Below are positions 62,843-64,000 of a stretch of 64,000 nucleotides of DNA, piece after piece. Position 1 is the stretch's first letter, and the number at the start of each line of letters is the position of its first letter. Both the position numbers and the translations under genes were made by a program. The stretch is from Sacculina carcini (lineage: Eukaryota; Arthropoda; Thecostraca; Sacculinidae): positions 1-64,000 of the forward strand of contig OU696581.1 of assembly GCA_916048095.2 (NCBI GenBank). The letters are read 5' to 3'. Below the pieces are notes generated by a model that saw nothing but the letters and a program-made list of their open reading frames with translations, did not search any database and was not told the DNA's origin.

Positions 62843-63922
62843 ACACACACACACGTACACATACGGTCAAAATATGTTCAGTTCTACACATTACAGTGAG
62901 CCAATGTGTACTTGAACATCTTCACTTGAAAACAGACTTAAATTTTTCAGGTTCACGGTGTCATAATCGACGACTGATGTTCAAGTTCCACATATTGCGA
63001 TATTCTGTGGTAATATACTGTATAACTCGACCACATTACGCCGTACTACAATGACAAGCCTAGCTCTGTCTGCATACCTGGCTATCCGACGTTGAACGTT
63101 TGCGCACGAATTCAATCATCTGCCGGCCATTCTTGAGCTGCGTGGACACGTTGTAGATGTCCTGCTGGGTGTCGATCAGCGGAGGACTGTAGCCAGTCAA
63201 GTAAGCGTCCACCACAATGGGTTCACCCTGCTGAGGAACGAAACCGAGCACAACGTCACTCGCCGGCATCATGTTGTCTCGCGAGAAACCCACCCCGGTC
63301 CAGCCGTCCGTGTTGACCGTTTCCAATGAGAAGTGAATCTCGTCAGAGGCAGATTCGTAGCGCCAGCGCACAGCATACTCGCAGTTGTGCTCATCAAACG
63401 AGCATGACGACGGCTGCTTCCATTCATCACCACACTCTGTTCCAGGAGAACCACCGCTTGAGCCGCCTTCATCACTCGCCTCACGGAAGTTGAGCAGTAA
63501 ATGACCACGCTGATTACCTCGCCCGTGATATTTGATCTCGTCGGGCCGGTAGAAGTCGGGCATGGAAGGAGAACCGCGTTCCAGCCCTGACGGTGGTGTG
63601 TGAACATAGCTACCAGATTCTTGACCCACCGCCCAAATGACGTGCATCAGTGCGTCCTCGATGTGGTGGTCGGTCGGCTCGGAGGCCGCTTCAACGAGAC
63701 GTCTGAACACCACCGTTGTCACGCCGTCCTCCTCGTAGGCCAAGGCCGCAGTGAGACTGGAAGTACCTCCCCAGAACTGGTCAAGGCGCGGAGTGGACCG
63801 GTCTCTGGTGTAATAGTCGCCCACGTTGCCGTAAAAACCGCGGGCTCGACCAATAACAATGTCCGTGCAGTCCATTTCGTGGAAATCACCCCGAGGAGTG
63901 TAGTTGGTTCCAGACTGCGCTC
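55410..63922 (-). CDS. DOMON-DOMON-SEA single-pass membrane protein (N-terminus off window)
   Basis: Seven exons (63922-63078, 62754-62613, 60236-60165, 58921-58714, 58521-58277, 57478-57291, 55844-55410) join with matching phases to 710 residues. From the first visible residue: the C-terminal part of one DOMON domain (about 11-145, with DCTDIVIGRARG, GDYYTRDRSTP and YHGRGNQRG), a second DOMON (about 173-328, CSFDEHNCEYAVRWRY to SEKICIRSC), an Asn/Ser linker (329-352), a SEA-like module (about 360-495), a transmembrane helix (about 525-548, VYVIVVVVAALIVLTLVQAA) and a 160-residue cytoplasmic tail ending VRVYVDYDK. DOMON domains bind haem or sugar in other extracellular proteins; SEA modules are membrane-proximal and often self-cleaving. 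A type I surface protein is inferred. I cannot name the orthologue. The 5' exons lie beyond 64000. Confidence 0.85.
55845..57290 (-). other. DOMON/SEA gene intron 6
   Basis: 1.4 kb, almost all of it the minisatellite at 56021-57290, plus about 175 bases of AT-rich sequence before the acceptor. Confidence 0.9.
56021..57290. repeat. Minisatellite starting at a 5' splice site, about 45 units
   Basis: Units of 29, 26 or 22 bp built from CATCACTCACCATCACTGT and CATCACT blocks. Read on the minus (gene) strand, the array begins exactly at the donor of the transmembrane exon, GTGAGTGATGAGTGATGA, and nearly every unit contains GTGAGT. A higher-order duplication of 361 bp is visible: the block around 56117 recurs around 56478. 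Confidence 0.96.
57291..57478 (-). CDS. DOMON/SEA gene, transmembrane exon
   Basis: Acceptor GTGATTGTGCAG, phase 1; donor GGAAAG followed by GTGAGT, phase 0. It codes for a short stalk (QGPISKQQWDDEKLK), a single hydrophobic helix rich in Val/Leu and a basic stop-transfer segment (ARNRRA). Both flanks are tandem repeats reaching the splice sites. Confidence 0.92.
57479..58276 (-). other. DOMON/SEA gene intron 5
   Basis: Holds the ACAATCACAC array, an AAT trinucleotide run (57893-57917) and, at about 58148-58197, a transposon scrap ending CTGGATCCGCCATTGG that resembles a hAT-type terminus. Confidence 0.75.
57487..57835. repeat. Tandem ACAATCACAC array at a 3' splice site
   Basis: About 35 short units (CACACAATCA, CACGACAATCA and relatives). 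On the gene strand they read TGATTGTGTG and end at the acceptor GATTGTGCAG of the transmembrane exon, so the array supplies the pre-acceptor sequence. Confidence 0.93.
58277..58521 (-). CDS. DOMON/SEA gene exon: second part of SEA module
   Basis: Acceptor GATGTTTTCAG (phase 2 in), donor CAGCG followed by GTCAGT (phase 1 out). It carries TLASLLIQVD, then GSVTV, then the C-terminal helix and strand (MMEQVQRLLAETVSTGQVGE and LQVNPQFLHI). Acceptor, donor and frame agree with both neighbours. Confidence 0.88.
58413..58427 (-). other. Candidate SEA autoproteolysis motif
   Basis: Codes for Gly-Ser-Val-Thr-Val (residues 454-458 of the visible protein). The SEA self-cleavage consensus is Gly-Ser-Val-Val-Val, cut between Gly and Ser. 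An alternative alignment puts EGQT at the cleavage position, in which case this copy would not be cleaved. Confidence 0.35.
58714..58921 (-). CDS. DOMON/SEA gene exon: first part of SEA module
   Basis: Acceptor GATCGAGTTCAG (phase 1 in); donor ACAAG followed by GTTCGA (phase 2 out, a weak donor). It encodes the first strand VRGYVVQLKLL, a helix (SQQLTDDVMKALEPLAI) and the strand VQVTNLT, which fit the SEA fold order. Confidence 0.82.
58922..60164 (-). other. DOMON/SEA gene intron 3
   Basis: AT-rich with no recognisable repeat or gene. Confidence 0.7.
60165..60236 (-). CDS. DOMON/SEA gene exon: Asn-rich linker
   Basis: A 72-base exon between acceptor TTTTCTTGTCAG and donor GCGCAG followed by GTGAGA. 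Only one frame is open; it encodes DSTNNNNNKLNNNNSSSKMK from an AAC/AGC repeat. The phases (1 in, 1 out) match the exons on both sides. It is probably a flexible, glycosylated spacer. Confidence 0.8.
60237..62612 (-). other. DOMON/SEA gene intron 2
   Basis: 2.4 kb. 60726-61631 holds three hydrophobic reading frames described separately. The right half (61900-62600) is very AT-rich and featureless. Confidence 0.7.
60726..61631 (-). pseudogene. Possible decayed multipass receptor gene nested in an intron
   Basis: Three consecutive minus-strand frames, 61631-61233, 61240-60932 and 60935-60726, touch end to end in different phases. Each is strongly hydrophobic: LVCLCVIVVLWLVLCVCWW, LVHALCIMLVLEILDILLL and FALTLLFQIVILHALNNFQ. 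The last block, preceded by RRILSRGSILVNS, faintly resembles the final helix of arthropod gustatory-type (7tm_7) receptors. Frameshifts between the frames suggest decay, but unrecognised introns could also explain them. The family call is tentative. Confidence 0.28.
62613..62754 (-). CDS. DOMON/SEA gene exon: end of second DOMON
   Basis: Acceptor GTGTGTCATTAG (phase 0); donor CTTGTG followed by GTGGGT (phase 1). It reads DLSFSDDECLHMLFPIRGGG and ends VSSEKICIRSC, the Cys-containing closing strands expected after the DOMON core in the previous exon. The (CA)n tract at 62760-62855 lies directly upstream on the gene strand. There is no ATG, so it is easily missed. Confidence 0.88.
62760..62855. 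repeat. (CA)n microsatellite at a splice acceptor
   Basis: A CA run of about 95 bases with short interruptions at its right end. On the gene strand it is (TG)n, ending 5 bases before the acceptor AG of the exon at 62754. Confidence 0.96.
63078..63922 (-). CDS. DOMON/SEA gene exon: end of DOMON 1 and core of DOMON 2
   Basis: 281 codons, acceptor ATTGTTCCACAG (phase 1 in), donor AGCCAG followed by GTATGC (phase 0 out). Contains DFHEMDCTDIVIGRARG, LMHVIWAVGQ and FYRPDEIKYHGRG of the first domain, a Gly/Ser hinge (SDEGGSSGGSPG), and HCEY-like CEYAVRWRY, WTGVGFSRDN and SDVVLGFV of the second. The frame stays open to 63968, but the acceptor is a better start for the exon. Confidence 0.88.
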
Positions 63923-64000
63923 CTGTGGAACAATTTCCGAGTGAAACATGGTACACAGCATCATACAATGAATTTATATATCCGTTGTGAGCAAAATGAC

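Overview
This is animal nuclear DNA, not bacterial: spliced genes, AT-rich introns and spacers, much simple-sequence and minisatellite DNA, hAT-type MITEs, tRNA-headed SINEs, a non-LTR retrotransposon fragment and one 500-base assembly gap. Two Dpr-family immunoglobulin genes and a tincar homologue point to a protostome, most likely an arthropod or another ecdysozoan. The species cannot be fixed from the sequence.

Five protein genes can be built exon by exon with matching splice sites and phases. (1) A Dpr-like two-Ig gene on the minus strand (19925 down to 7269; last exon not found). (2) tincar (tinc) on the plus strand (29291-33709, with a probable GC-rich 5' UTR exon ending at 28609). (3) A second, essentially complete Dpr-like gene on the minus strand (48929-37428) with the same intron positions and phases as the first. 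(4) CSTF1/CstF-50 on the minus strand (53965-52643), with its whole CDS in one exon. (5) A minus-strand gene entering from the right edge (63922-55410) for a membrane protein with two DOMON domains, an Asn-rich linker, a SEA-like module, one transmembrane helix and a cytoplasmic tail.

Layout: 1-7.3 kb holds MITEs and a 2.4-kb, 26-bp minisatellite. 7.3-19.9 kb is Dpr gene B, with large repeat-filled introns. 19.9-28.3 kb has no supported gene; it holds a MITE, a SINE and the gap. 28.3-33.7 kb is tinc. 33.7-37.4 kb is a repeat-rich spacer. 37.4-48.9 kb is Dpr gene A, with a retrotransposon fragment and a (CA)232 tract in its introns. 48.9-52.6 kb is spacer. 52.6-54.0 kb is CSTF1. 55.4 kb to the right edge is the DOMON/SEA gene, with a possible decayed chemoreceptor-like gene in one intron.

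The genes are not an operon or a pathway. The Dpr paralogues and the DOMON/SEA protein are predicted cell-surface or secreted proteins, tinc is a multipass membrane protein, and CSTF1 is a nuclear mRNA 3'-end processing factor. The most unusual pattern is that tandem repeats run directly into splice sites in several genes. The clearest case is an array of about 45 units beginning at a 5' splice site, in which nearly every unit repeats a GTGAGT donor-like motif.
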